From positions 126,501 through 190,500 of the forward strand of contig JACSYO010002172.1 in assembly GCA_016806645.1 (NCBI GenBank): a stretch of 64,000 nt of DNA. The letters run 5' to 3'. Source of the DNA: Ophiodon elongatus (lineage: Eukaryota > Chordata > Actinopteri > Perciformes > Hexagrammidae). A program made the position numbers and the translations under genes. The notes under the pieces are model-generated. The model made no database searches, was not told where the DNA came from, and worked only from the letters and a program-made list of their open reading frames with translations. Positions 47,893 through 59,713 of this stretch are shown in pieces (within the stretch, counting starts at the first letter, position 1; the number at the start of each line of letters is the position of its first letter).

Positions 47893-48102
47893 GAATAGAC
47901 TCTTTCCGCCTTGATCGACAGCGTCGTCATGGAAGCGTAGCGGCCTCCCTCCAGTACCCCCCTCAGGTTAGCACTGTTAGCTCGGCCTGCACTTTGCCAT
48001 AGACTGCACTGTTAGCACTGCGAGCTACAAGCCGCCGCCATGTCGAGAGCCATTGAGAGGCAATGGAAATGCTCCCAATCTCGTATCTTGCACCTTTCCA
48101 TT
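47893..48102 (-). repeat. 'CTCAACATGGCG' interspersed repeat, inverted copy
   Basis: Read on the minus strand it begins AAAGGTGCAAGATACGAG and continues TTGCCTCTCAATGGCTCTCG, ACATGGCGGCGGCTTGTAGC and GCTAACAGTGC, matching the copies at 3.37 and 41.87 kb. The AAAGGTGCA start resembles the TTAA-type terminus seen at 43,176, so the two repeats may be the same MITE group. Confidence 0.6.
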
Positions 48103-48914
48103 GGAAACGTGATTTTCCTGCAGTTACAAACATTAAATTTGTTCGTTATCACAAGATTTTCAATGAACCCAGTACACAGTGATTCATATTTGAGAGTAAA
48201 AGGTTCACAATACAGTTGTTGTTTTTGAACAAACTCTCAAAAGTCGATAAGGTCAGAGATTGTGTCAAGAATTTAGCTCGCATGTTTTAATGATCAATGG
48301 AAAATATAGATTAATAACTCCATTTAGGTGACAACAGAGAGTGTGTGATCCTTGTGTAGTTCTGCTTGTAGAGCATACACCCCTGGGAAGAGTGGTTGGC
48401 TGGTGAATGGGTGTCTTTGAGTCACTGTCCCTGCTCCCGTGAGCATTGCCATTTCTCTGGTTTCACTGGCTGAGAGCAGCTTGCTTGAATTGGTCGGGGG
48501 CCCGGGGCTTCCCACAGGCCCTAAACTCAACAAAGCCTTTATGACAGGCAGTTTCAGTCGCTGCACAGAGAGCGTGTTTGTTTCAGTAACAGATCCACTT
48601 GAAAGACGCCTTTTCTTTTCCAGTTACTGTGCTGCTCATTGGTAGGGAAACGTTGAGGAGTGTTGCTGTTTTGATTTCAAGGGCACCTCAGGCTTTTTGT
48701 GACATCACTAAAGTTTTCATTGTACGTATTTATCAGGCGGCAACCTCCGGTTCTGCCGAGTGAAGCCAATGCGGTAAGTGTCTTCAAACTTGCATTCTCT
48801 CTACTGACCAGCAGGGTCAAACTTTTTTGCCCATTGATTGATCATGTAAGATATTTTTTTTATCTCAGCTCGATGTCCACCAGACCTGACTGACCTGATG
48901 ACATCATCTGTGAG

Positions 48915-48990
48915 GCTTAGCTTAGCTTAGCTTAGCTTAGCTTAGCTTAGCTTAGTTTAGCCTACCTTAACTTAGCTTAGCTTAGGTTAG
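48915..48990 (+). repeat. (CTTAG)n pentanucleotide repeat
   Basis: Nine near-perfect CTTAG units followed by decayed ones (TTTAGCC, CTACC). It reads GCTAAG on the other strand. Confidence 0.96.
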
Positions 48991-49041
48991 TTAATTAACT
49001 GGAGGTTAGATAGGTAGGTGGTTACCTGTCTATATGTGTCA

Positions 49042-49167
49042 GCCCTGTTATAGTCTGGTCCACATGTCCAGGGGGAACCCTGCCTTCACCCAAAGTCAGC
49101 TGGGATCGGCTCCAGCTCCACGGACACGCAGAATAGGATCAGAGCTAACGGAAGATGGATGGATGGA
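49042..49167 (+). repeat. Interspersed repeat with (TGGA)n tail
   Basis: CCCTGTTATAGTCTGG, CCAGGGGGAACCCTGCCTTC, ACCCAAAGTCAGCTGGGATC, GGCTCCAGC and GGAAGATGGATGGATGGA are the 3' end of a very widespread fish retroposon. It is only a 126-bp tail; the upstream part is absent. Confidence 0.7.
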
Positions 49168-49579
49168 AAACTAAAATTAAAAGCAGTCGTTGCAACAACA
49201 TGTAACTCTGACTAGTGTGACTGCTGTCCCACATTGTTGTGCTTTGGTTTCTCAAACAACCACACACAATAGTTTACACATCATTGTATTTGCTCTGCAT
49301 TGATTGATTGATTGATTCAGTCATCAATTCAGCAGCAGCAGCCGGGCCACGCCTCCTTTACACCGGGCGGCTCACCTGGTGGAGCGGAGCCCTATACACT
49401 AAGGCTGAGTCCTCACCACAGCGGCCTGTCTGTCTGTCTGTATGTCTATCTGTCTTCCCTTTCAAAATAAAAGCCCCATGGATGAACTGTATCTTAACAT
49501 GAAGCTCAAATTAGGCTTTTTGGATTAAATACTTAATGCTCTTACTAATACTGTGACTACTGCTGCTAATATTCTAGTA

Positions 49580-50045
49580 TTACTAATACTACTACTGTGC
49601 TACTACTACTTCTACTGCAACGTTTGCTGTTGCTACTATTACTCCGACTACTCCTACAATTACCACTACTGCTACTACTACTACTACTTCTTCTAATGGT
49701 ACTTATACTTCTACTACTAATAATATGTCTACTACAACTACCACTTCTTCTACTACTACTATTGCAAATGCTATTACTACTAAAACTACTACTACTGCAA
49801 ATGCTACTGCTATAACTACTGCCATTACTACTGCTACTAATACTACTGCTATTACTTCTACTACCAATTCTACTTCTAGTACTACTACAGCTGTTAGTAT
49901 GACAACTACTACTACTGCTATTACTACTATTACCAATACTACTACTATTACTTCTACTAATACTACTGTTATTTCAACTACTACTACAACCACTACTACT
50001 GCTACTACTGCTATTACTACTACTACTACTACTTTTACTATTACT
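49580..50045 (+). repeat. ACT/TTC-rich imperfect trinucleotide tract
   Basis: About 470 bases made almost entirely of ACT, with ATT, GCT, TCT and AAT substitutions (for example ACTACTACTATTGCAAATGC). Strict three-base phase keeps both strands open for 129-142 codons (poly-Thr on one, poly-Val on the other). There is no complexity beyond the triplet, so it is an aged microsatellite. Confidence 0.92.
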
Positions 50046-50329
50046 GTGAGAGTAAAATCGTTTAGCTTCCATCTTTTCCTGGATTGTAATTCAGCTCTTG
50101 GATTCTTTAGATGATACAGTTTTGCTTCCAACTTTTCCAGTTATACATTTCAACTACAAGGATTTTCATCAGCTCAGTTCAATGCTTTTGGGCTTCGACA
50201 CTTTTCAGCAGGTAGTTTCCCTTTTTTGTATTTTTTAGCTATTTTCAGCAATTTTTTAAATTTTTTTTCAGATATTTTAGCTTTCAGCATTCCAACGCAT
50301 TTTCAGCAGGAAATGCATTTTCTAGTTTT

Positions 50330-50612
50330 GTAAATTATGGTCCATTTAGAGTCAAATAGATCATAAAGCAGAGTATGCTTTAGGGCGGGCTTACTGAGAT
50401 TGACAGGTCGCTGCCGCTACCAGAGATGTCACTCTCTGTCACTCCTCAGCATTCCAAATATGGTAACTTTTGTTCATTGGTTTGCAGAAAAAACAAGACG
50501 GCAACGGCCGTAATCCAAGAGGCCGAACTCAAGGCTTCAAAACGGCAGTCCACAAACCAATGGATGACGTCACGATGACTACATCCACTTATTATATACA
50601 GTCTGGTATTTA
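50330..50612 (-). repeat. Interspersed repeat, copy 2 ('CCATTGGTTTGTGGAC' family)
   Basis: Reverse-orientation relative of 11,150-11,545: AATTATGGTCCATTTAGAGTC, GATTGACAGGTCGCTG, AAAAAACAAGACGGC and CAGTCCACAAACCAATGG. It ends near TATATACAGTCTGG, a word typical of this family's end. Confidence 0.65.
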
Positions 50613-50774
50613 CATAAAAATGAAACAGGTGGTACATGCATTTGTTTAAGATATCTCCTGGATACCCACCTTTGCAAGGATGCAGGCATTGTACTGGGCA
50701 GTTGTGGTGACGAGGGAGCTGCAACCCTTTAAGGTTATAAGCTGCGGGTAGTTACAGGAAGGGCAGGATCATGG

Positions 50775-51050
50775 GTTCATCCTGAGAGGATACAAGATGA
50801 GGAGCTCAGACATCAGGAGGGAGTTCTGTGTAGATAGATACGAGTGGAGGTGGTTCGGGCGTCCGATCAGGAGGCCTCCTGGCAGTGAGGAAGCCCAGTG
50901 CAGATCCAAAATATGCTTTAGGATTCACATAGCCTGCCTGTCCCAGGAACATGATCACCCACGATCAGCTGGGAGACATTGATGGGGAGAGGGACATCTA
51001 TAGGCTTCCACGATGAGCCTGCTAACACTGCAACCCACACCCGCTGTGGT
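50775..51050 (+). mobile_element. 3' end of a non-LTR retrotransposon ORF, decayed
   Basis: Translation gives MRSSDIRREF, EWRWFGRPIRRPPGSEE and later GERDIYRL, matching the post-RT C-terminal region (RSSDIR..LRWFGH..RMPPG..GERE) of an abundant fish LINE. The polymerase core is absent, residues are missing between blocks and the frame breaks after about 60 codons. It is a 5'-truncated, dead fragment. I am sure it is LINE-derived but not of the clade (RTE-like is possible). Confidence 0.65.
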
Positions 51051-51576
51051 GAAAGGAACATGGATCGGTATGTTGCTAACTCACTTCTATGAGCCATGTG
51101 ACACTGTTATCCAAACAGAAAATGATGAACAAAGGCATTAATTACATGAACTCACTATTGAGTGAAATAAAATTTCGATCTGACAAATAAGTATTGACAG
51201 CTCTATTTGACATCTGTTTCTGCGTGCATAAAAAACAAGTAGCTCATTCACGGAAAATGAAAATAAAAATTCTAAACAGTTTACTGCAGTGAAACCAGAG
51301 GCCAATTGTTGGTATTTTAAAATCGTAAGATGCAAAAGAAACAATCATTGTGTTGTGTTTTTACTTGGCTGATATCTCCTGCACTGGTTCAAGTGGGACA
51401 CTTTACAGCTTTAGTAATGTTTTGAATAAATGGTGACTTTGACAAAGTCCCCAGATCAATTGCCTTTTCTCTCCATTTTGATGCCCTCATTTTTTTGTAA
51501 ACTTTGGTGAACCTCTTGCTTGAGGGAACACAACTACTTTTAAATGTGTTGGGAACATAATCTGGGTGAAAACAAA
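51051..51576. other. Non-coding stretch without recognised features
   Basis: AT-rich unique sequence between the LINE fragment and the short MITE. Confidence 0.35.
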
Positions 51577-51710
51577 TTAAAGCTAGGGTTGGTAATCTTG
51601 CTAAACCAGCAAAAGTAAGCTGGATATCTAAATTATTCAAGCGAAAAACCCAGGCTAGGTAGCTAGCAGCACTAGCTCCAAAATAAGAACATTACCAACC
51701 GTAGCTTTAA
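51577..51710. mobile_element. TTAA-flanked MITE, short copy (134 bp)
   Basis: TTAAAGCTAGGGTTGGTAAT at the left matches the reverse complement of the right end (TTAAAGCTACGGTTGGTAAT) at 19 of 20 positions, with TTAA at both extremes. TTAA target duplication is the signature of piggyBac-type transposition. The inner sequence aligns with the left part of the 38.45-kb copy, so this is an internal-deletion derivative of the same family. Confidence 0.8.
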
Positions 51711-54700
51711 AGTCAATCTGAACATTAAGAAAAAATTCTCATTTGGAGGTAAAAGTTGTTAAACATAAAAAGCATGTGTGACCATTATTTGATCCTTCTG
51801 TTAAGGTGACACAAAGGAGACTGTTAGTTAGTTGGAACCGAGATGGTAACATGGCACACATCTGGAACTGAACACATTACTCATGCCTACTTTCTTCCCT
51901 TCGGAGAGAAAGAGAAGCCGCCGAACACAAGGAACTGACTTCAAAAGGCTCAGAGGCTTCTGAACATCTAGAAGGTAAACAAAAAAGTGACGCAGGCGGC
52001 TGCACTGTAATTGCCTGGCTCCTTTGACTGTTGCCTGGACTTTAAGCTGGAATGTGCAGTGGGGAAGAACTGTGTTGACATTCAGCTTGGCCTGGTTTGA
52101 GAGTCTGCATGGCACTCTACTACAGTCCTCTGCAGTTGCCGGTTGCTTTGATTAGCTTCTCAATTGCTTCAAAGATGGATAGGTAGACTTTGCTGGGTGG
52201 TTAAATGCTTGAATGTTTAGTCGGTTCCTTGTTTTCACATTCGTCACGTGACCACATCTGTGACCAGTAACACCATTCTAATAGAGAACACACGTGAACT
52301 TATAGCCAGCGTCACTGTACCTGAAGTAGTATTACTCAGTAACACTACTACAGTGACAGTAGTACAGTAACAGTAACACTCAATAAATGGGATGTGTGGT
52401 AGTGTTAGGCTATACATCCCTGTTACTAATCCAAGGAGTGCATTGTGACTTTTGGCAAATAACCTTGTTTTCTCCTCCTGGGGGGGTTACGGAAAACGTT
52501 GACCTTGCACAACAGTGGGTTTCTCACAATATCACAAGATCATGTGAGAATCAAGGGGTCATGAGATCACATGTAAATCCATCCTGTCAGGCTTCAATAA
52601 AGCGGTTGTGACTGGAACAAATCATAATGTAGCTGGATGAGATGATCATTTGAGAGGTCTTGGACATATTTAGCTTAGCATTGCTTTAGAAGTGGGGTAG
52701 AACAGCTATTCTCCGACAATAGAGGAAAATGTACATTCCAACAACTGCACTATTATTTTTAGGTTGTATTTTGTTAGTTTGTTTTCAAGCTGGAGGAATA
52801 TCGGCGAACCACCAGGGTTTGTCCACTGTCAGGTTAGCGTGTGAAGCCAGCAACTTGTCGAAACAAGTTTTAAAGCCGGTTATTTTAAAGAATAAGCTCA
52901 GGTGAAATTATTACCCCAACTGTTCATTGTCAACATCCATCACAGTTTACAGACCGACTCCCTGGTGCACCTCAGACTTTTTATATTTCAGGTCTCCTCA
53001 CTTTTATCTCCAAATAAAGTAGTTTTGATAATCTGGTTAAACTGCTTGTTTGTTTAAAATGGTTTATTGCCAAGTCAGACTTGCTTGTAGTGATGTCATC
53101 ATGTTCCTATGTGCATGTATACATTCGATATATAAACACTGGAAATGAAAGGGTAAAACTATCAAGCATACCAAAGGGGCGTCAAGCCGGACATCATAAA
53201 AGCAGTTGCTACTGGAAAACATGTGGCATGCAGACTGTTTCTGGTATTCAGGAGATTAAAGGTAGGTATATTTCTTAGTAATCACTGTATACATCTGCAG
53301 TACTTTGTTATATCTCAAGGAACATGCGTCTCTTGACAGAGAATATATCTCTTCCCATAATATTACTCCTGAAACCGACAAAGTTGCCAAAGAATGTTTC
53401 GGTTTACACGTTTCATCACTTAGGAATGATGGATCATGTAAACAAGCGAACATTCTTTGGCACTGTGACCAGAGCGAGATTTAAGATGATGAAGAGAGAT
53501 GCAGAACTTTTTTTCTCATACCATGTAACCCGAGTTCAGACGAATGACATGTGTGCAGTTACCGTGTTCCCTGCGTCTAATTTCCTGTCATCTTAATCCT
53601 ATGTAGTGTGGTTTATAAACATGTAGAAGCTGTCAGAGGATATAGGCAGGAGGAGCGGGGCTCCCTTTGGATTTCATGAGCGCAGTAAAAATGTTATATT
53701 GAACGGCTACAAACGCCAACAAAGCAGACGCGATAAAACATATTGTGAATTTTGGAAATTATTACATCTATCTCTTTTCAATAAATTTTGGCTTTTGGAC
53801 TTAAGACTTAATACAATTACAGAGACAATGCTGTGTTGTGAGGAGGGGGAGATAAGGTGGATGGAAGTTATTATTATTAATAAGAATCAAAATGGTTCAA
53901 AACATTCTGTACAGTGGTACAAATTTCCCAGTTTGTCCTGTGTCATGTTTGCTGGACATGAAATTTGAAGCGGTCCGTTCAATTTCTATGAATCGTCTTT
54001 TCACGCTAGGACGCCTCTCGGCAAAATGAACAATCTTGATGAATTGGAAGGTTCAAACCATCCTGCTTTGTGATAACATGAACTGTACTGTGATGTTGTT
54101 CCCCTTCTCTGCTTTACATGCAAAATAATAGTGACATTTTCACCAAGTGAAGCCATTTTTCGCTAATGTTGGTTACACTGCCTACCTCTACCTGAAAAGC
54201 TTTTTTATAAATCAAATCTATGCAGCAGAAGCAGATGTATTGGAGGCAATTTATTAGATTTCACACAGTTCCCTCTGGAGCCACAACATGTCTTGTAAAA
54301 CGTTTTTTCCCCCCATAGTCCTCCCCAAAACCTGTAGACTTTGATGTGTAAGATCAGTGATCCCCTTTAACAACATGGTAGTGTGTAGCAGCGGACTCCC
54401 TGAAGTTGATCGCAGACTTAATTTCATTTATGGCTTGGGGAATACAAATCTTAGTCTGACAGAGTCTGAATCAGATAGTCTGTTGATGTGAAAGATGTGA
54501 GTGTTGTGTGAGGTTAAAACATGTTTTATATTGAGCTGGATTTAGGATCCACTAGTTTCTGAGCTTGACTTATACTAGGGACTTAAAGTCAGCATCTCGG
54601 CCTTTGCTGCTTGGATTTTAATGATTATTTTTGTTCCATTCAATGTTACGGAAGTTGAATATTAAAACTGTTGGTGTACCCTTTTAGGGATTGTCAGAAT
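51711..54700. other. Long non-coding stretch without recognised features
   Basis: Unique AT-rich DNA. A run of TAGTA/CAGTAAC words (52,325-52,380) is mildly repetitive. Frames of 74-95 codons occur but resemble nothing, and no transposon ends were seen. Confidence 0.35.
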
Positions 54701-54734
54701 TTATTCATGTCTGCATTGTTTGATCATTTATGCT

Positions 54735-54829
54735 ATTTGTAATTCAGATAGAGATGGTTGTATTATTTATATTGACCCCAAGAGGCACCCTCGAGTTCTA
54801 TACAAAATAAATTGAATTGAATTGAATTT
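54735..54829 (+). repeat. Retroposon tail with (TTGAA)n
   Basis: CTCGAGTTCTATACAAAATAAA followed by ATTGAATTGAATTGAATTT is the typical 3' end of a fish LINE-like repeat with pentanucleotide tail. No coding part is left upstream. Confidence 0.5.
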
Positions 54830-55795
54830 AGCTCTTGATTTTGTAGCTTGTTGGCCTTTTTATAGACACAACTAATCCACTGGCCATTCTCGTGTTAAAA
54901 TAGGGCAAAGTGGAAATTACATTGTTTGTCAGTGCTGTTGTTAACTCGTATGACATTCAGAAGAATTGAGAACTGGTACATACAACTTTACACTAAGCTT
55001 GTATAAAGTATATAGTGACCAGCAGTTGCTCAAGGGGCATCAAATGGGATGAATGAGAGCATACCCCATTGGTCTAGAGATTATCTGACCTCTGGCAAAC
55101 CTCAGCACAGACATGCACAGTTTGTTCTATTTTACAAACAGAGGTAATGCAGCAAACTACCTCACTCTCCTCAGAGCACTATAAAACTGTTGGGTGCAGC
55201 TTCAATATATGGTGTGCTTCCATAACCTCAGCCCCTAAAAGTACTTTCATAACAGCTGGAAATGGGACAGTGAAAACAGGACAACCATGTTACTGGGCGA
55301 TGGTGACAGACAGCATCCAAGCTGTTTACATTGGACTGAGTCTGACATAAACACATACACTCGCTCCGTGTTATCCCCTCTTTCTCCCCCTCTCTCAGCC
55401 TCTGTGCCTCTCTCCTCCCTTCTGGAGCAAACACGGTGGCTTCTCCAGGCAGACCTCTCAGCGGTGGTGCTAGGGTCAAAGGTTAAATATGTGACCTGAC
55501 CATGTCAGGATCTGCTGCGGGTATATCATGACTAAAGATAAGACTCTGCCTGCTGCTGACTGCGTGTAATACAAAAGAAAGATGTATAGAACCTGGACTG
55601 TGTAGGATGTGTGAGTATTTATACACATAACTCCCACACTTTCCCGCTCTACTTAGTGGATATATAGCTAGTGTGAGTATGGGTGTGTGTCAGAAAGTGT
55701 GCATGTGAGATCCCTGGCATGATGAGGTAGTGTATGTCCATTTGTGTAAACAACAGTTGAAATGCTTCATGGTTCACAGTCCAAACAGTCCAGTC

Positions 55796-56029
55796 TTATT
55801 CATATGGTGAGGGATATTCATGGGACTCCCTTCCTTCCAGCGGGCCCAGCAACACAGCCTGGGCCTCCAGCAGCGAGGTGTAGGTGTTGGCTCCCAGGAA
55901 GTGGGTGGTTAGCCTCAGGTCATGCAGCTGCAGGTGGACCCCGCTTCCTCTCTCCTTAGCTCGGCTCACGGAGTGGGACTTCCTGCCAAAGTCGATGTAC
56001 AGGTTGACCAAGACCACGTGAAAGATCCT
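55796..56029 (-). CDS. Coding-like segment, possible terminal exon, product unknown
   Basis: On the minus strand one frame is open for 77 codons and ends in TAA. Its third codon positions are strongly G/C-biased while the flanks are AT-rich, as in real vertebrate exons. It reads HVVLVNLYIDFGRKSHS near the start, then VHLQLHDLRLTTHFLG and LLEAQAVLLGPLEG, an amphipathic, globular-looking composition, ending ESHEYPSPYE. I do not recognise the family. The frame is preceded directly by TAG, so AG could be a splice acceptor, but the pyrimidine tract is poor. Upstream of that TAG the same frame is open again for over 40 codons, so a one-codon-disrupted pseudogene is the alternative. No other exon of the same gene was found in the window. 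The downstream 3' UTR has AATAAA only about 1.1 kb away. Confidence 0.4.
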   Translation of the reverse strand, partial: RIFHVVLVNLYIDFGRKSHSVSRAKERGSGVHLQLHDLRLTTHFLGANTYTSLLEAQAVLLGPLEGRESHEYPSPYE

Positions 56030-58680
56030 CTACCACCTTGTATTTGGCTGGTTGTGAAGGGGTTCGATTTCAAACTCCTCAAAAATTTTAATAACACAGG
56101 TGTAGTCAGAAAATAGCATGATGTGTGATTTATTATGCTGGCCTCCTGGGTTGCAAATGGTGAGAATATCTCCATAAAGTGGAAAAATAAAAAACATAAT
56201 ATCTTATATAAAAGATTACAAAATAGGAAAAAGGAGTTCCTCAATAATTTAAATATCGTTTGGAGAAACAAAAGCAATTTATCAAAAACTCTGGAAAAAT
56301 TGTGATTGTCATGGTCCTAGTAGTGTGCTGTGTTGAGGCCATTGGTCTTGGTCTTTTGACCAACCAAAGAACCAAGACTGACTCCACCAGGAAAAGTCGG
56401 CCCCTTTTAAATCAGTAGCCCCTCCCCCTATACTTAAAACTTACATAGGAACATACAATTAACACATTTTCTTACCAGATAAAGCATTTACCGCTTCTGA
56501 AACTTGTATATATAAAACAATGATTGGCTATGTTTTCTCACATCTACCTTTGACCCAAACAAATCCTAATTTGCAACAAAAATGTATTTTACAGACAAGA
56601 AACAATAATGATGCAGTTCATGTGATCATGAAAGTGTGCAAGAACATTCTATTTAAAACCGGAACATTTTACGCCCCCGCCCTTTTGCGTACCAAGCATA
56701 TACAACACTTTTCAACACTTGTAAGTGAATCATGCTGGTATGAATGTATACATAAATGGACACAGAACTACAGAGTGTGCGCTCTTGGTTGCGCTCCTTA
56801 AATGCTGCTTCCGTCTTGTTTTGTAATAACAGCATTGAGGTGCTCAGCCACTTCCCCGTGTTGTTAGCAGCGCTAGCCTTGACCTTGACAACCAAGCAGC
56901 CTGCCATCACACCTCATTAACGTTAACAACAGTCTGCCTGGTGTGAACTGCTGGCTATGGGAACCTTCTGGACTTTTATGGCTCCAATTGGCTGTCAGGT
57001 TCTAACATGTGGAAAGAGGAAGTTGTATTATCTTCACTGCTAGGCTAATGGCAGGCTGCATTCATGTTAGAAATGCCTCACAGTGTGCAGTGGTTAACAC
57101 CCACACCTCGGAGCAGTGCTGTATCAAGTTCTGCTGGAGCATTGAGGGAACTATTGTCCGCGCTTGCACTCTTAACACCCTTTATACTCTTACTAATTGT
57201 TCTCTTTATCATAACTGAGCTGGAAAGGCAATAAGGATCATGATGGATAAAACATGGCAACAACTCTGTAACCAGGGACAACTGCCTCATAAATACATGT
57301 GTGTAGATAGGTGTGATATGGAGCAATTTAACTTGCCAACTGTGTCTCTACATCTTCTCTGCTTGGTTTTCCTTTTCTGAAGGGCTTAAAAGTCACATTC
57401 CATTTACCTTCAAAGCATGCTGCAAAACACAAACACTGGCTCACAGGTGCACAGAGTGTGACAGAATATGGAGATGATCCTAAAGCTGTTTTTTGAACAA
57501 ATAGTTTCTGAAACTAAGGAGCACCAGGTTGGCATCAAACCAAATAACTAAAAGTTCAATTTATGCATTTTGGCTTACGTTCAACAACTCAAGAAGCGTC
57601 AACTTAACAATTACATTAAGTATAACTCGTTATGTTTATTGTGCATTTGAGCAATATTTACATACTTAAAACGTTGGGTGTTAAACCCAACAGCCCAAAT
57701 TGCTGTGTAAAGGAATGTCCAATCCCTTACCTGATAACTACATATGAAGGCCTGGTGATCATTAAGAAGGTTAAACATTCGTTTGCACTGTTGAGTTGGA
57801 TTTCAACATTATTTTTATTATGTTCAATACTTCAAGTCCAAGCATCTGTCATCAACATAATTTATTAACAGTTTTTTCGAGTCTTTAGTTGTCTATTGTT
57901 TTCTTTTCAACAATCTGTATTATACTCATGTTAAAGAAAGCATTTGATGAACGAGCGCTACAAAACCTGCAAACATTATCCCTCGCTAATGCTGCTTTTA
58001 GCAAAATAACTTTTTAAAGTAATATCCAAATTCTAGGGTTAGCAAACATTTTTTGTTATATTTGTTGAAATTCTCTTTGCATCCCGACAGCAATCAATAA
58101 ATCAAATGCTCTGACAAATTTTTGTTTTGTTTTGTTGTGTTTCTAGGTCTCTAATGTTAAAATGGATGCATTTCAGACACTGAAACACCAGAAAAGCAAC
58201 TGTTGTCCAGTCATTTGTCCCTGCTTTACTGTGTAACCACATTGAAATGTTTCCTGGGCTAATGGAACATTGTACCCCCAAAGCCAGGAACCATGAGGAA
58301 CTAAATCTATATCCTGGCTCCTTTGGAGCAGTTAAGGTTCCTTGGGTCCTAAAAAAGTTTCTTGGGTTTTTGGAAAAGTTCCATCAGTGTAAGTGAGCTA
58401 TAAATTGTTCAGAGTTGACTGAGGTTACGAGACGAGGCCTGCCTGAGGGGCTTAGTGCTATAACAGTTCCTCACTCCTGGGTCGTAACTGTCCGCATGGC
58501 AGAGCTGGCAGAGCGGACTGTCATGAGAGTTTTCGCATGATGTTGGTCATGTGGGTGTGGAGGGAGGAATCGAAGGAGAAAACATAGGAAATTAGGGAGG
58601 ATTGTCCTGGAGGGTTATGATCAAGCACATCCAATCAAGAATGTTGAAAAGGAATAAGGAAATGAATGTCTCTAAACAGA
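56030..58680. other. Non-coding stretch without recognised features
   Basis: AT-rich unique DNA. If the coding-like segment at 55.8-56.0 kb is a last exon, this would be its upstream intron, but I found no matching exon. A weak SINE-like TGCAGTGGTTAACACCCAC occurs near 57,087. Confidence 0.35.
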
Positions 58681-58689
58681 ACTATGGAT

Positions 58690-58880
58690 GGGAATTCAAT
58701 TTAGAAAAATAAAGAAAAGGAAGGGCATTGAGCCAGGGAAAGTATAGCAAAAAGGCAGCAAGGGAGAGAGGGGGAAGAACGTTTGGGAAGGAGAGATAGA
58801 ATGGAGGCAAGGAAACAAAAAAGGTAGGAAAAGAAGGACAGAAACGAGGAAGACACTGGGAGAGAGGAAGGGTGGGATCA
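58690..58880 (+). repeat. Polypurine tract
   Basis: About 190 bases very rich in A and G (AAAGAAAAGGAAGGGC, GGGAGAGAGGGGGAAGAACG, GGAAAGAAGGACAG). It opens a 117-codon chance frame on the opposite strand. Such tracts can form triplex DNA. Confidence 0.75.
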
Positions 58881-59713
58881 GCACACTTCCAGGCAGTCGG
58901 GAAGTGTGCTCGTAACAGCTTTTGCAAATGGCCGCTAAGCTGTGAAATACTTAAGGCCTGGCATCCTTCTCGTATGTCAAAAAAGAACCCCCTTTGCACC
59001 AAAAGGTGACCCGGGAAAACAAACAAGACACCCAAAGTTCTAGTCGTAAAACAAGCTGCTTCTTCTCTTGTGTTATCTCCTCAAGGTTAGTGTAGCTAGG
59101 GTTAAAGCAAGGGTGACAATATGTGAAGGCTAGAGAACAACAGAAAAACCAAACTAGGACTTGACTTGGAGAGATCCTGCAGAGTACAGGGGGAATGCAC
59201 GGTAGTCAGCCCAATTTTAACTGCCTGCTGAGGAAATGTAAAATATTTTATTGGTGTTTAAAAGAAGATACGGGGAATGAAGGCCTATTGTAAGCAGCTC
59301 TGCAGAGGAGCGGGGGTAGGGGGTTTAGCTGGGTAGAGGATTGTGCAGAGCTCAAGACGCTTTGAAACACAGGGGTTCAGGATCAGCCTCCTCAGCTGTA
59401 AAAAAACATGAAGGCCTAAGCTGTTTCATTCCACCGTAAAAAATAAAAAGGGCCTCCTACTGCACACTGCTGTTTACACAAACGCCTTTTATGTGTAGTC
59501 ACCCAACTAGAAGTGATGGTATTAAGAATACGCAAAAAATTATATTGTTTCCCACTTCAAAGCAGAGGGAAAATCTGCCTGGAGGAAATCATAAATGAAG
59601 GCTTTGAGTGAGTATAAGTGAGCAAGCTTTTGTTTATGACTTTGCACATAAAAAACAAAGGCGAAGGCAAGAAAATAAACTGTTGCCGATGCAGAAAGTA
59701 TTTTTTATATGGA
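58881..59713. other. Non-coding stretch without recognised features
   Basis: AT-rich unique sequence between the purine tract and the SINE. Confidence 0.35.

Noticed and set aside
49703..50131. 142-codon Val-rich minus-strand frame resembling a membrane protein
   Set aside because: The hydrophobic run is the translation of the ACT-type triplet repeat, and the opposite strand is equally open.
58682..59035. 117-codon minus-strand frame, Phe/Leu/Pro-rich
   Set aside because: It translates the pyrimidine complement of a polypurine tract, with no motif or codon bias.
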